NCBI GenBank assembly: GCA_020354555.1
Contig: CP070648.1
Span: forward strand, 945,536 to 1,009,535
DNA: 64,000 bases
Direction: 5' to 3'
Source: Armatimonadota bacterium
GTDB taxonomy: Bacteria > Armatimonadota > Hebobacteria > GCA-020354555 > CP070648
The notes beneath the pieces were generated by a model. It did not search any database. It worked only from the letters and a program-made list of their open reading frames with translations, and had not been told where the DNA came from. Below, in pieces: positions 26,115-33,667 of the stretch. Position 1 is the first letter of the stretch. Each line of letters starts with the position of its first letter. The position numbers and the translations under genes are program-made.

Positions 26115-26504
26115 TCAGCCATCTGCGTCGTCGCCCGTCGCCGGCGCGCGCATCCTCGCTATCTCGGCTTCCCAGTCAATGCCGCCGTTAACGCCCTCGC
26201 AGTAGTCGAGACGCAGCACGCTGGCCCAGATGCGACCGAACAGCGTCCGCGCATCGTTCTCCACCTTCGCGGCCGGGTTCATACGCACCATGCCGCGCAC
26301 GGTGAACGTCATCCCGTCGCGCTCTACCTCCTCACGGGCGGCATCGGCGCGGTCGCGCGCCTCCAAAGCCGTCCGGAGCAACGCCATCTGCTCCGGGTCG
26401 GATACGCGACCTGCATCAACTACCTCCCGCCACAACTGCTGCGACCGCTCGCTCAGGTGCGCTGGGGGCGGCGACTTGTCGCCCTGTGCCAGGTTCCTGT
26501 CCAT
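26115..26504 (-). CDS. Phage terminase small subunit, P27-like
   Basis: A 129-residue protein with the layout of the P27 family of phage terminase small subunits. An N-terminal LSERSQQLWREVV helix region is followed by a central helical pair (LLRTALEARDRADAA). The conserved MVRMNPAAKVENDARTLFG block comes next, normally written H/N-P-A-x-K-x-E, before an L-x-L-D-like end. The family recognises phage DNA for packaging. Two ATG codons are available (26510 and 26504); AGGAG seven bases before 26504 favours the shorter form. No terminase large subunit, portal or integrase is near, so it is an orphan and a sign of a prophage or satellite remnant. Confidence 0.72.
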   Translation of the reverse strand: MDRNLAQGDKSPPPAHLSERSQQLWREVVDAGRVSDPEQMALLRTALEARDRADAAREEVERDGMTFTVRGMVRMNPAAKVENDARTLFGRIWASVLRLDYCEGVNGGIDWEAEIARMRAPATGDDADG

Positions 26505-26644
26505 GGTCATGCTCCTTCCAGGGGGTAGGGGTGGTCAATACCTGGGAACCTGCGAACTGAAAGCGCGCGCCAACCCTCCCGCGCGCACCCGCGAATTAGG
26601 GCAGGGGGGTGCGCGAAAGAAAAAAGGTGAAGGTCGGCACGGCG

Positions 26645-27055
26645 CTACCCCCTCGCCCGCTGTCGTATGATATGCATCGCGCTTCTGCCCTTACCCCACA
26701 GGGGTGCATACATGTAAGGCCACAGGGCACGGGGCGCGTACATGTCGCGGCGAACTACATAGTACCGAACGTGCAACTCGTCCCACCGAAGTTCACGATC
26801 TGAAAGCGGCGTGATTACGTGCAAGCGGTCCCGCCATATCCTGAGTCCTATAACCGTCCGAAGTCCATTCAGCAACATGATTCCACACGCTGATGCGGCA
26901 AATGCGATGGCGACGGCCACTGGGCCTCCTAGGAAGACCACTAAGCCAAACATCCCAATGGGGCCTGCCGCCATAACGACCCACCAGTACAGTCGCCATG
27001 CGCGGATTGACCGCTGACTGGTCTCAAACAGCATCTCGTCCTGTCGGTCTTCCAT
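26645..27055 (-). CDS. Hypothetical two-helix membrane protein
   Basis: A 136-residue protein with two membrane helices (about residues 21-42 and 45-68). The C-terminal half resembles the short beta-rich domain of bacterial PH-like membrane proteins (LRIWRDRLHVITPLSDRELRWDEL). An alternative ATG is at residue 8. GC content is visibly lower than in the flanking operons, which fits the element remnant bounded by the tRNA-Thr repeat. No family can be assigned with certainty. Confidence 0.5.
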   Translation of the reverse strand: MEDRQDEMLFETSQRSIRAWRLYWWVVMAAGPIGMFGLVVFLGGPVAVAIAFAASACGIMLLNGLRTVIGLRIWRDRLHVITPLSDRELRWDELHVRYYVVRRDMYAPRALWPYMYAPLWGKGRSAMHIIRQRARG

Positions 27056-27278
27056 GCTCGACTAACGGCGTGCCAGCCTGGTGACGAATGGTTGGCTAGC
27101 ACGCCAGCGTCACCGCGTCCACCTGTCGCGCGCTCCGGCTCGAGATGGACGATTCGAGAGCGGATAGGCAGCGAGTGACTCTGCCGCCAGCGCCAGATGG
27201 TGGACCTACGCGCACACGCCCTCGGGGATGCCGTCCGGCCAGAGGTCGCCTATGCGTGGGGGGGATGGTAATCGTAGC

Positions 27279-27294
27279 CCTCTCGCCGGGTCCA
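27279..27294 (+). repeat. Candidate attR: copy of tRNA-Thr 3' end
   Basis: CCTCTCGCCGGGTCCA matches 15 of 16 bases of the tRNA-Thr 3' end at 24679-24694, in the same orientation. The upstream bases GGTAATCG also recall the tRNA anticodon region, so a longer decayed tRNA fragment is possible. Confidence 0.55.
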
Positions 27295-27359
27295 GTGTGT
27301 TCTGACTTCCGACCAGCGTTTTCGGCTCGTTTCACCCGCCGCCGGCCAGCTTCGCTATA

Positions 27360-27417
27360 GAGTCTCGGGTATTACGGTAGCACCGGCAATACCCGCGGAC
27401 TCTTCCGGACGAGGTTC
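27360..27417 (-). repeat. 58-nt conserved hairpin repeat, copy A
   Basis: Read on the minus strand, this begins with GAACCTCGTCCGGAAGAGTC, identical over 20 bases to 34900-34919 on the plus strand. It continues with a hairpin whose arms CGGGTATT and AATACCCG are perfectly complementary, and ends CGAGACTC. Overall 50 of 58 bases match copy B with no gaps. Weaker similarity (CAAGG...GGCGCC) extends about 40 bases upstream. It lies 36 bases beyond the stop of the Nramp-like gene. Role unknown: terminator-like, mobile miniature repeat or structured RNA. Confidence 0.8.
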
Positions 27418-27453
27418 GCTTGGGAGGCGCCCCGTGGTCCCTTGCGCCCTTCC

Positions 27454-28857
27454 CTAACGCGCGAACCTCGATAGGTAGTCGGGCACCGCGGTGTAGATGA
27501 AATAGCCCGCGCTCGACGCCGACGCGACGACTGCGGCAATCATCCCCAGGTTCCACAGCCACGCCCTGGTGCCCACGGGCTTGGCGTCGCCCATGTACGC
27601 CCGGCGGTTGTGCAGCACGAGGAATGCGATGTACGCGATCGGCAGCAGCACGCCGCAGATCGCCGACGTCGGCACCGCCACCCACAGCAGGTTCTTCCAC
27701 AACACCGTGCCCAGCATCCCGGGTGCGATGACGAGCGAGGCGAGTCTGTACCGCCACCCGACCGGCTCCCAGTTCAACATCTCGCAGATGATGAACGCGC
27801 TCGCCAGCATGTGCAGCGTGATCGTGCTCAGCACCATGCCGAGCACGCCGAGGTTGAAGATGACTCGCGCGAAGAACGGGCCCGCCAGCGGCGCCAGCGC
27901 CTGTGCCGCCGACTTCGCGGGCAGGGATATGCCGGTCGCCGGGATGTCCACCGTGCCCGGCAGCGTGTTGGCGGTGGCGATGATCATGAGGGATGTCGCC
28001 AGGACGAAGGGCAGCAGCATTCCCGTCATCAGGTCAAACCGCGCGAGGCCGCGATAGTTGCGCCCCCACCCGCGCGCCAGCAGCGTGTACGGGAAGAGGA
28101 ACGTCATGTTGATTCCCACCGCCGCGCCGAACGCCCCCATCATCACCGAAACCCCGCGCGGGTCGCGCGGGATATGGAACGTGAAGTACCCGCGCAGCAG
28201 CTCGCCCCAATCCCTCACGCCGGTGCGAATGACCACCAGCGCGAAGGAAATGACGATCAACCACACCATGTACCGCAGCAGCCGCTCATAGAGCCGGATG
28301 CCCTTTATGCCGCGACCGTAGCTCCATGTGATGGCGGTCGCCAACACCAGAATGACCAGGCCGACCGGCCACGTCGGAATGGCGGCCCCCGCTAGGTCGG
28401 CCATGTCCTGCACCACCGCTCCCGCCAGCGCATACTGCGGGAAGTGCCAGATCAGAGTCGCCGCGAGCGACCCGAGCGCCCACGCCCACGCGATGGTCGG
28501 ATGCACGTACGCTTTCATGGCATCGAACGGCCGCGCCCGCGTGGACAAGGTCTGGTAGGCGATCGCGCTCATCATGATGATGCCGAGCAGCATCGCCACC
28601 GGCTGCACCCACAGCAGCTGGTAGCCAAACAGCGCCCCGGCGAAGAGCGACGAACCCGCACTGCCCCCGCCCAGCGTGAGCGCGCTCTGGAGCCAGCCCG
28701 GGCCAATGCGCCGCCAGTACCCGGCCCAGCGCGATAACGTCGGCAGGCGCGCCATGCGCTCCAGTTCCGCCTTGTCGCGCTCCGCGGCTTCGGGATCCAA
28801 TGCGCGTACCATAGGCAGGCCGCGCTTGAGGTCGGTGCGCTGCTCTTCTTCGGTCAT
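27454..28857 (-). CDS. Nramp-like transporter with altered metal-binding motifs
   Basis: A 467-residue integral membrane protein of LeuT fold with about eleven helices. The start is ATG 28857 after CGGAGGGTGAGCCCG; the upstream extension of the frame is basic and unlikely. The segment GPGWLQSAL...FAGALFGYQLLWV aligns with helix 1 of Nramp metal transporters. The metal-binding DPGN is replaced by GGGS (residues 63-66). In helix 6, GAAVGINM (about 244-251) stands where GATVMPHN should be. Both Mn/Fe coordination motifs are therefore lost, and the substrate may not be a divalent metal. A long hydrophilic N-terminus (residues 1-48) is also unusual. Confidence 0.8.
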   Translation of the reverse strand: MTEEEQRTDLKRGLPMVRALDPEAAERDKAELERMARLPTLSRWAGYWRRIGPGWLQSALTLGGGSAGSSLFAGALFGYQLLWVQPVAMLLGIIMMSAIAYQTLSTRARPFDAMKAYVHPTIAWAWALGSLAATLIWHFPQYALAGAVVQDMADLAGAAIPTWPVGLVILVLATAITWSYGRGIKGIRLYERLLRYMVWLIVISFALVVIRTGVRDWGELLRGYFTFHIPRDPRGVSVMMGAFGAAVGINMTFLFPYTLLARGWGRNYRGLARFDLMTGMLLPFVLATSLMIIATANTLPGTVDIPATGISLPAKSAAQALAPLAGPFFARVIFNLGVLGMVLSTITLHMLASAFIICEMLNWEPVGWRYRLASLVIAPGMLGTVLWKNLLWVAVPTSAICGVLLPIAYIAFLVLHNRRAYMGDAKPVGTRAWLWNLGMIAAVVASASSAGYFIYTAVPDYLSRFAR

Positions 28858-29179
28858 CGGGCTCACCCTCCGCTTCCGACGCTGCTGGCGAGTACCACGC
28901 CGAACCGCGCCATTCCTTCTCCGCGCAGTGTTCGGGCGTCGCGGGCCCATGTCCACACGGCGCGCGTGCGGCTGTCAGTCAGGGAGTGTGACGAAGTGAA
29001 CTCGGCTCCAGGGCGCAGTCCCTCCGCCCCTCAGAGAGAGGCTTGCCCACCATGGGCGGGCTGGGATGCCTCCGGCAGGTGGGGGAGGGTGGGCCGGCTT
29101 GGCCCGCACGGGCTTTCCGTTGCAGCGAGAGCACTCATGTCCCAGCGACGGCAAGGCCCGCCGATTGCAGATCGGCGCA
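28858..29179. other. Intergenic region without a visible gene
   Basis: These 322 bases lie between two minus-strand genes. They have only short open frames of no recognisable product, no clear promoter hexamers and no strong repeat. Confidence 0.5.
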
Positions 29180-29932
29180 TCACGCACGCCGCGGCTTCAA
29201 CGCGACGCAGACGACCGACACGCCGAATGGCAGCGGCACGCGCAGCAGCCACGCCGTCTCCAGCCGCAGCAGCCAGATGAGCAGGCGATTGGGGAGGTCC
29301 GACAGAGGGCGCAGCGCCGTCTTCGGGCGCCCGCGGTTGGGCGGCCCGAACAGCTTCTGCGCGATGCGAAACGCGAAGATGACCGGCAGCAGGGCGGTGA
29401 TGCAGTATGACACGTCAAGTATCTGCAGCCCGGCGCGCTCCAGCAGCTTTCGCACGTCGCCCGCGCGGTAGCGCCGGAAATGATCCAGCGCTTCGTCGTG
29501 TTCGCTCCACAACGACTGGTACGCCGGCGCGGTGATGACCACGAGTCCCCCCGGCTTGCACACGCGCGCCATCTCGATCACGGCGGCCTGGTCATCGCTG
29601 ATGTGCTCCAGCACATCGAGGGCGGTCACGACGTCAACCGCGCCATCCGCCACAGGCAGGCGCTCGGCGGTCCCGCCGATGAGCGGGAAATCGCCGCGGG
29701 AGCGCGACAGACGCAGGGCTTCCTCGGAGCGGTCGAGCCCGATAACGCGGCCCAATTGGCTGAACACGAGCAGCCCGGCACCGGCGCCGCAGCCGACGTC
29801 GAGGATGCGCGGTGACAGGGGCAACGCGCGCCGGTATTTCTGCACCAGCGCGCGCACCAGCTCCCGCCTGGCGACGAACCACCAGTACGTGTCCTCCAGG
29901 CGGAACATCTTGCGCAGTTCGGAAGGACGCAT
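29180..29932 (-). CDS. Class I SAM-dependent methyltransferase with C-terminal helix
   Basis: A 250-residue methyltransferase (ATG 29932; a GTG at 29965 is an alternative). Motif I is ILDVGCGAGAGLLVF (about residue 45), followed by the acidic VIGLDRSEEAL and the post-motif region VDVVTALDVLEHISDD. The last 70 residues contain hydrophobic segments (YCITALLPVIFAFRIAQKL and LLRLETAWLLRVPLPFGVSVV) that may bind the membrane. This is typical of methyltransferases acting on polyprenyl-linked or lipid substrates. The target is unknown. It is in the minus-strand gene run but is separated from queA by 228 bases. Confidence 0.85.
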   Translation of the reverse strand: MRPSELRKMFRLEDTYWWFVARRELVRALVQKYRRALPLSPRILDVGCGAGAGLLVFSQLGRVIGLDRSEEALRLSRSRGDFPLIGGTAERLPVADGAVDVVTALDVLEHISDDQAAVIEMARVCKPGGLVVITAPAYQSLWSEHDEALDHFRRYRAGDVRKLLERAGLQILDVSYCITALLPVIFAFRIAQKLFGPPNRGRPKTALRPLSDLPNRLLIWLLRLETAWLLRVPLPFGVSVVCVALKPRRA

Positions 29933-30047
29933 AGCAGATGTGACGCAATCGGCGGTCCGAGGCACACAAATGCCGAGCGATCCGCTGCGTGCGACCCGCT
30001 CACCGCCCGGCGCAGCGCCCGAGCGACAGGCCTCGAACTGCGGGCGA

Positions 30048-30078
30048 CGGACTTCGGTGCGCGGACCTCGGACTTCGG
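30048..30078 (+). repeat. Short imperfect repeat of CGGAC(T/C)TCGG
   Basis: Three copies of a 10-base unit occur at 30048-30057, 30062-30071 and 30069-30078, the last two overlapping. This is low-complexity sequence in a 228-base gap between the methyltransferase and queA, with no evident function. Confidence 0.4.
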
Positions 30079-30160
30079 ACCACGAACTACGTCTTTCGCC
30101 GCGCGGCGCTCCGCTCCTGCGCTGACGTATACGCGATCCGAGGCGTCTACGGCGTCCAGG

Positions 30161-31180
30161 CTAGACCACCAGCATCGCATCCCCGAAGCTGAGCAAGCGA
30201 TAGCCCTCGGCGACCGCCGCGCGATACGCCGCGAGCACGTTCTCCCGCCCCGCAAACGCGCACACCAGCACCAGCAGCGTCGAGCGCGGCATGTGGAAGT
30301 TCGTCAGCAGCACGTCCACCGCCCGGAAACGATGGCCCGGCGTGATGAACAACTCCGTCTCACCCTCGAACGGCTCGAGGGTTCCTCCCCGCGCCGCCGT
30401 CTCCAGCGCCCGCGCCGTCGTCGTCCCGACCGACACGCACCGACCGCCCGCCGCCCGCGCCGCTCGCATCGCAGTAACCGTTTCAGCCGGCACCGAGCAC
30501 CACTCAACGTGCATCTCGTGGCGCTCCACTTCCTCCTCGCGAATCGGCCTGAACGTCGCGAGCCCGATGTGCAGCGTGACCCACGCCATGCCGACGCCCC
30601 GCTGCTCCACCGCGCGCATTGCCCGCGGCGTGAAGTGGAGCCCCGCCGTCGGCGCCGCGCTCGACCCGCGTCGCCGCGCGTAGATCGTCTGGTAATCCTC
30701 CGGTCGCTCCGGCGGGCGATGAATATACGGCGGCAGCGGTGTCTCGCCGGTGCGCGTCAGCGCTTCCTCGATGTCGCCGTCAGACGAGAAGACGAGCCGC
30801 CGCCCGCCGCCCGGCGTGAGGCCGGCCACCGTTGCTCGGAGCCCGCCGCCGAAGGTCAACTCGTCGCCCACGCGCACGCGCCGCCCCGGCTTGACGAGCG
30901 CGTCCCACACGCCGTTCTCGACCTCGCGCAGCAGCAGCGCTTCCACCGCGCCGCCCGACGGTTCGCGATGCCCGCGCAGCCGCGCGGGGAACACGCGCGT
31001 GTCGTTGAACACCGCGATGTCGCCGGGGCGCAGGTACTCCGGGAGGTCGAGGAAGCGCCGGTGCTCGATTGCGCCGCTCTCGCGATGCAGCACCAGCAGC
31101 CGCGAGTGATCGCGCGGCCGCACGGGAGTCTGGGCGATCAGTGACTCGGGTAGATCGTAGTCGAAGTCCGACAGGCGCAT
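30161..31180 (-). CDS. queA: S-adenosylmethionine:tRNA ribosyltransferase-isomerase
   Basis: QueA transfers the ribosyl moiety of SAM to preQ1 in tRNA to form epoxyqueuosine, the penultimate step of queuosine synthesis. The 339-residue protein starts MRLSDFDYDLPESLIAQ, the family N-terminus, and carries GDIAVFNDTRVFPARL, SSAAPTAGLHF and LLTNFHMPRSTLLVL, all diagnostic. The length is typical. ATG 31180 is chosen by alignment; an extension upstream is not conserved. It is 20 bases downstream of a DUF2905 gene and in the same run as queH, which encodes the next enzyme, so the three form a queuosine operon. Confidence 0.97.
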   Translation of the reverse strand: MRLSDFDYDLPESLIAQTPVRPRDHSRLLVLHRESGAIEHRRFLDLPEYLRPGDIAVFNDTRVFPARLRGHREPSGGAVEALLLREVENGVWDALVKPGRRVRVGDELTFGGGLRATVAGLTPGGGRRLVFSSDGDIEEALTRTGETPLPPYIHRPPERPEDYQTIYARRRGSSAAPTAGLHFTPRAMRAVEQRGVGMAWVTLHIGLATFRPIREEEVERHEMHVEWCSVPAETVTAMRAARAAGGRCVSVGTTTARALETAARGGTLEPFEGETELFITPGHRFRAVDVLLTNFHMPRSTLLVLVCAFAGRENVLAAYRAAVAEGYRLLSFGDAMLVV

Positions 31181-31200
31181 GTTGCCTCTGGCGGGTCGCC

Positions 31201-31431
31201 TCAGCGCCGCCACGCGTAGAGCAGCCACAGGATCAGGGTTAACACGGCGCTGACCACGAGCGACGTGACGATGGGGAAGACGAACGTGAACCCTGGTCGC
31301 TGGACGACGATGTCCCCCGGCAGGAGCCTGCTCCCGCCGAGCAAGCGCGACAGGCCGAGCATCAGCAGGCCCAGGAGGATGACGATGCCTCCCAGGGCGA
31401 GCAGCGCCTTGCCGAGGTAATCAAGTCCCAC
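31201..31431 (-). CDS. DUF2905 family small membrane protein
   Basis: A 76-residue protein with two membrane helices (about residues 8-27 and 47-70) separated by LLPGDIVVQRPGFTFVFP. That loop and layout identify the DUF2905 family. Members are often encoded beside ruvB or queA. Function unknown. The likely start is GTG 31431, with AGGAAGGG eight bases upstream on the minus strand, so it overlaps the queH stop by 11 bases and is translationally coupled. The frame is open further upstream but that part is a shadow of queH. Confidence 0.85.
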   Translation of the reverse strand: MGLDYLGKALLALGGIVILLGLLMLGLSRLLGGSRLLPGDIVVQRPGFTFVFPIVTSLVVSAVLTLILWLLYAWRR

Positions 31432-31984
31432 GACGGCGGCCCTTCCTCTTTCGCCGGCGCCCCTCCTCGGCTTCGATCTCACTGTACAGGCACCCGCAGT
31501 ACTTCTGGCGGTAGAGGTCGAGCGATTCAGCCATTTCCCTGATCCGGGGGAACAGCGGCCGCAAGTCCTCGCAGTGAAACCCGACACCGGCCGCTCGCCC
31601 GGCCGCCTCTCCCGCCTCGCGGAGGCGCTCCTGATCCTGGTGCGGGCTGACCAACAGCGTCGTGGTGAACGCCTCGAACCCGTCGTCGCGGCCGGCGAGC
31701 GCGGTCTCGAACAGCCGCAGCCGATAGCATAGGCGGCAGCGCTCGCTTTCGCGAAAGGTTATCGCCCGAAAGAAGGCCCGCGGCTCGTACTCCGGCGCCG
31801 GCAGCGTGCGCAAGCCTGCCTGCTCGACGACTGCGCGAAATGCCTCCAGCCGCCGCTCGTGCTCGGACCGCGGGTGGATGTTGGGATTATAGAAATACGC
31901 GGTGATCTCGTGCCCGTCGGCGGCCAACTTCTCCGCCACCGGGAGCAGGCACGGACCGCAGCATGTATGTATCAGAATCCTCAT
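31421..31984 (-). CDS. queH: Epoxyqueuosine reductase QueH
   Basis: QueH reduces epoxyqueuosine to queuosine in tRNA and replaces the cobalamin-dependent QueG in many anaerobes and other bacteria. The 187-residue protein has the family cysteines in HTCCGPC (Cys8, Cys9, Cys12), the conserved YNPNIHP, CRLCYRLR near residue 82 and QKYCGCLYSE near residue 160. These coordinate an iron-sulfur cluster and a second metal site. The ribosome site is CTAGGAAATCGCT before ATG 31984. With queA two genes downstream it completes the last two steps of queuosine synthesis. Confidence 0.96.
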   Translation of the reverse strand: MRILIHTCCGPCLLPVAEKLAADGHEITAYFYNPNIHPRSEHERRLEAFRAVVEQAGLRTLPAPEYEPRAFFRAITFRESERCRLCYRLRLFETALAGRDDGFEAFTTTLLVSPHQDQERLREAGEAAGRAAGVGFHCEDLRPLFPRIREMAESLDLYRQKYCGCLYSEIEAEEGRRRKRKGRRRGT

Positions 31985-32082
31985 AGCGATTTCCTAGATG
32001 CAGGGACGGCGGCGCGCGCGGCGGACACTCCCTCGGCGCATCCGGGCTGCCGCAGCGCAAGGGGCGGGGAGGGGAATCCGAT

Positions 32083-33657
32083 TCATTCCTCGGCGGCGGT
32101 CCTCGTCGGCCACCCCGCCTCTGCGTCCAGGTCCCAGGCGCGGCTCCGTTCGGCAACTGCCGCCTGCCGCGCAATGATGGCCTCGTCGTAGTACCGGTCC
32201 GCCTCGCGTTCGAGGTAACGCAGCAGTCCGAAGTCCGACTGGTTGAGCAAGTTGAAGGCGAGCACGCGGTGCCGATGTCCGCGCTCCAACAGGGGTGGAG
32301 CCGCTGTCGCTTCCGCCGCGCGCGCGAGCGCATCGGATCGCTCGTGAAGAGCGCGGATCGTCTCGCTTACCTCGTGCCGGCTGACGGCTGCGCGCCCCAA
32401 CGCGTCCCACTCCGCTCGCGCTTTCCTGAGGATCGCGTCCATCTCGCGGTCCATGAGTCGGGCGATCCGCACATAGGCCTGCGGCTCATAGCCGATAGGC
32501 GCGCCTTCCTGCTCGGCGAGCACGCGGAGTTGGCGGACTGCTTCCGCCGACTCGCCCTGTTCCGCGTATGCGTCTATCAGCTTCCTCCGTACCTCGTATG
32601 AGTCAGGCGCCTTCTCCGTCGCTTCGCGCAAGATGTCGATGTCCTCCGGGGACGCCAGAGCAGCCGCGATCTCTGCAGCACGCTTCGCCGCATCCTCGTT
32701 CGCCGGGTCGAGTTCGGCCACTTTGCGGTACTGCTCCCCGGCCCCCTCGAGGTCGCCCGTCTCCAGCAGCACCGCCGCCAGCTCCATTCGTACTTCCGCT
32801 CCCGCCCCAAGCTCGACCGCGCGTTTCAACTCCTCCGCGCCCGCGCCGGGATCCGCGTCCGCGACGAGCGTTCGTCCCAGCTCCAGCCGCGCATTCGTCA
32901 AGTCGGGATCCAACTTCAGCGCGATGTCGAGTTGGCGCCGCGCCCGCTCCGCCTCGCCCATCGCGCTGTAGGCGCGCGCGGAGCCGAGGTAGTACTCCGC
33001 CGTCTTCGGCGCGGCGGCGATCGCTCGGTTGAATTCCAGTGCCGCGATCCGCGGCATCCCGTCTTCGAGGAACCGCTCGGCCGCGGCGGCGAACCCGGCC
33101 GCATCACTCGGCGCGTCGCGCGTGACATCGCGGATTGACCCGGCGATCTTGTCCGCAATCAGGCCGGCGACGTCTTGCGCCCACGAAGCCAGGCGCCCGG
33201 CAGAATCCGGGGGAGCGGTCGTCTCCGTCTGGTGAATGACGGCTTGCCGACGATGAACTGCGGCGACAAAGGTCGTCAATCGAATCGCGGCGCCTGAGTC
33301 TTCAACCCACGCGCGCACGGTGGCGCGAGCGCCGAGTGCCACCCCAAGCGCCCGCGCCTCAGTGGCGCCGAGCGCGTCGCGGAGCCTGCCTCTTTCGAAA
33401 CCAAGCTCATCCAGCGCACGGTGGGCACGCGGCGATGCCGCGGTGACGTAGGCGACCTCTGCGCGCGGCGCCAGCGCCTCGCTGAGTGCGGATCGAATCG
33501 CCGCGTCGAGCGTGGAGGCCGCCGCGGGCGGCAAGTTTCCCCGCTCCTGAACACCCAACCACAGAACATCCGGCTGGGTCTGAGCGACACCGGCCGAGCC
33601 GATCAACACAGAGATGATGGCGACGAAAAACGAGCGGGGAACTCCGAGCCTTGGCAT
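32083..33657 (-). CDS. Exported TPR-repeat protein
   Basis: A 524-residue protein with an N-terminal signal peptide (residues 1-25, hydrophobic FFVAIISVLIGSAGVA then AQT). A domain of about 150 residues follows, and then tetratricopeptide repeats from about residue 185 to 345 (AALEFNRAIAAAPKTAEYYLGSA is one unit). The C-terminal 150 residues are helical and charged. TPR proteins act as scaffolds; the partner is unknown. It starts 10 bases after the stop of the zinc-ribbon TPR gene, so the two are one transcription unit and may work together in the envelope. Confidence 0.75.
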   Translation of the reverse strand: MPRLGVPRSFFVAIISVLIGSAGVAQTQPDVLWLGVQERGNLPPAAASTLDAAIRSALSEALAPRAEVAYVTAASPRAHRALDELGFERGRLRDALGATEARALGVALGARATVRAWVEDSGAAIRLTTFVAAVHRRQAVIHQTETTAPPDSAGRLASWAQDVAGLIADKIAGSIRDVTRDAPSDAAGFAAAAERFLEDGMPRIAALEFNRAIAAAPKTAEYYLGSARAYSAMGEAERARRQLDIALKLDPDLTNARLELGRTLVADADPGAGAEELKRAVELGAGAEVRMELAAVLLETGDLEGAGEQYRKVAELDPANEDAAKRAAEIAAALASPEDIDILREATEKAPDSYEVRRKLIDAYAEQGESAEAVRQLRVLAEQEGAPIGYEPQAYVRIARLMDREMDAILRKARAEWDALGRAAVSRHEVSETIRALHERSDALARAAEATAAPPLLERGHRHRVLAFNLLNQSDFGLLRYLEREADRYYDEAIIARQAAVAERSRAWDLDAEAGWPTRTAAEE

Positions 33658-33667
33658 GACTCCGATC

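Larger units (their letters stand above)
27056..27453. other. Intergenic region with att-like and dispersed repeats
   Basis: These 398 bases contain no convincing gene. They hold the 16-base copy of the tRNA-Thr 3' end (27279-27294) and one copy of a conserved hairpin repeat (27360-27417), so the right edge of the putative element lies inside it. Confidence 0.6.
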
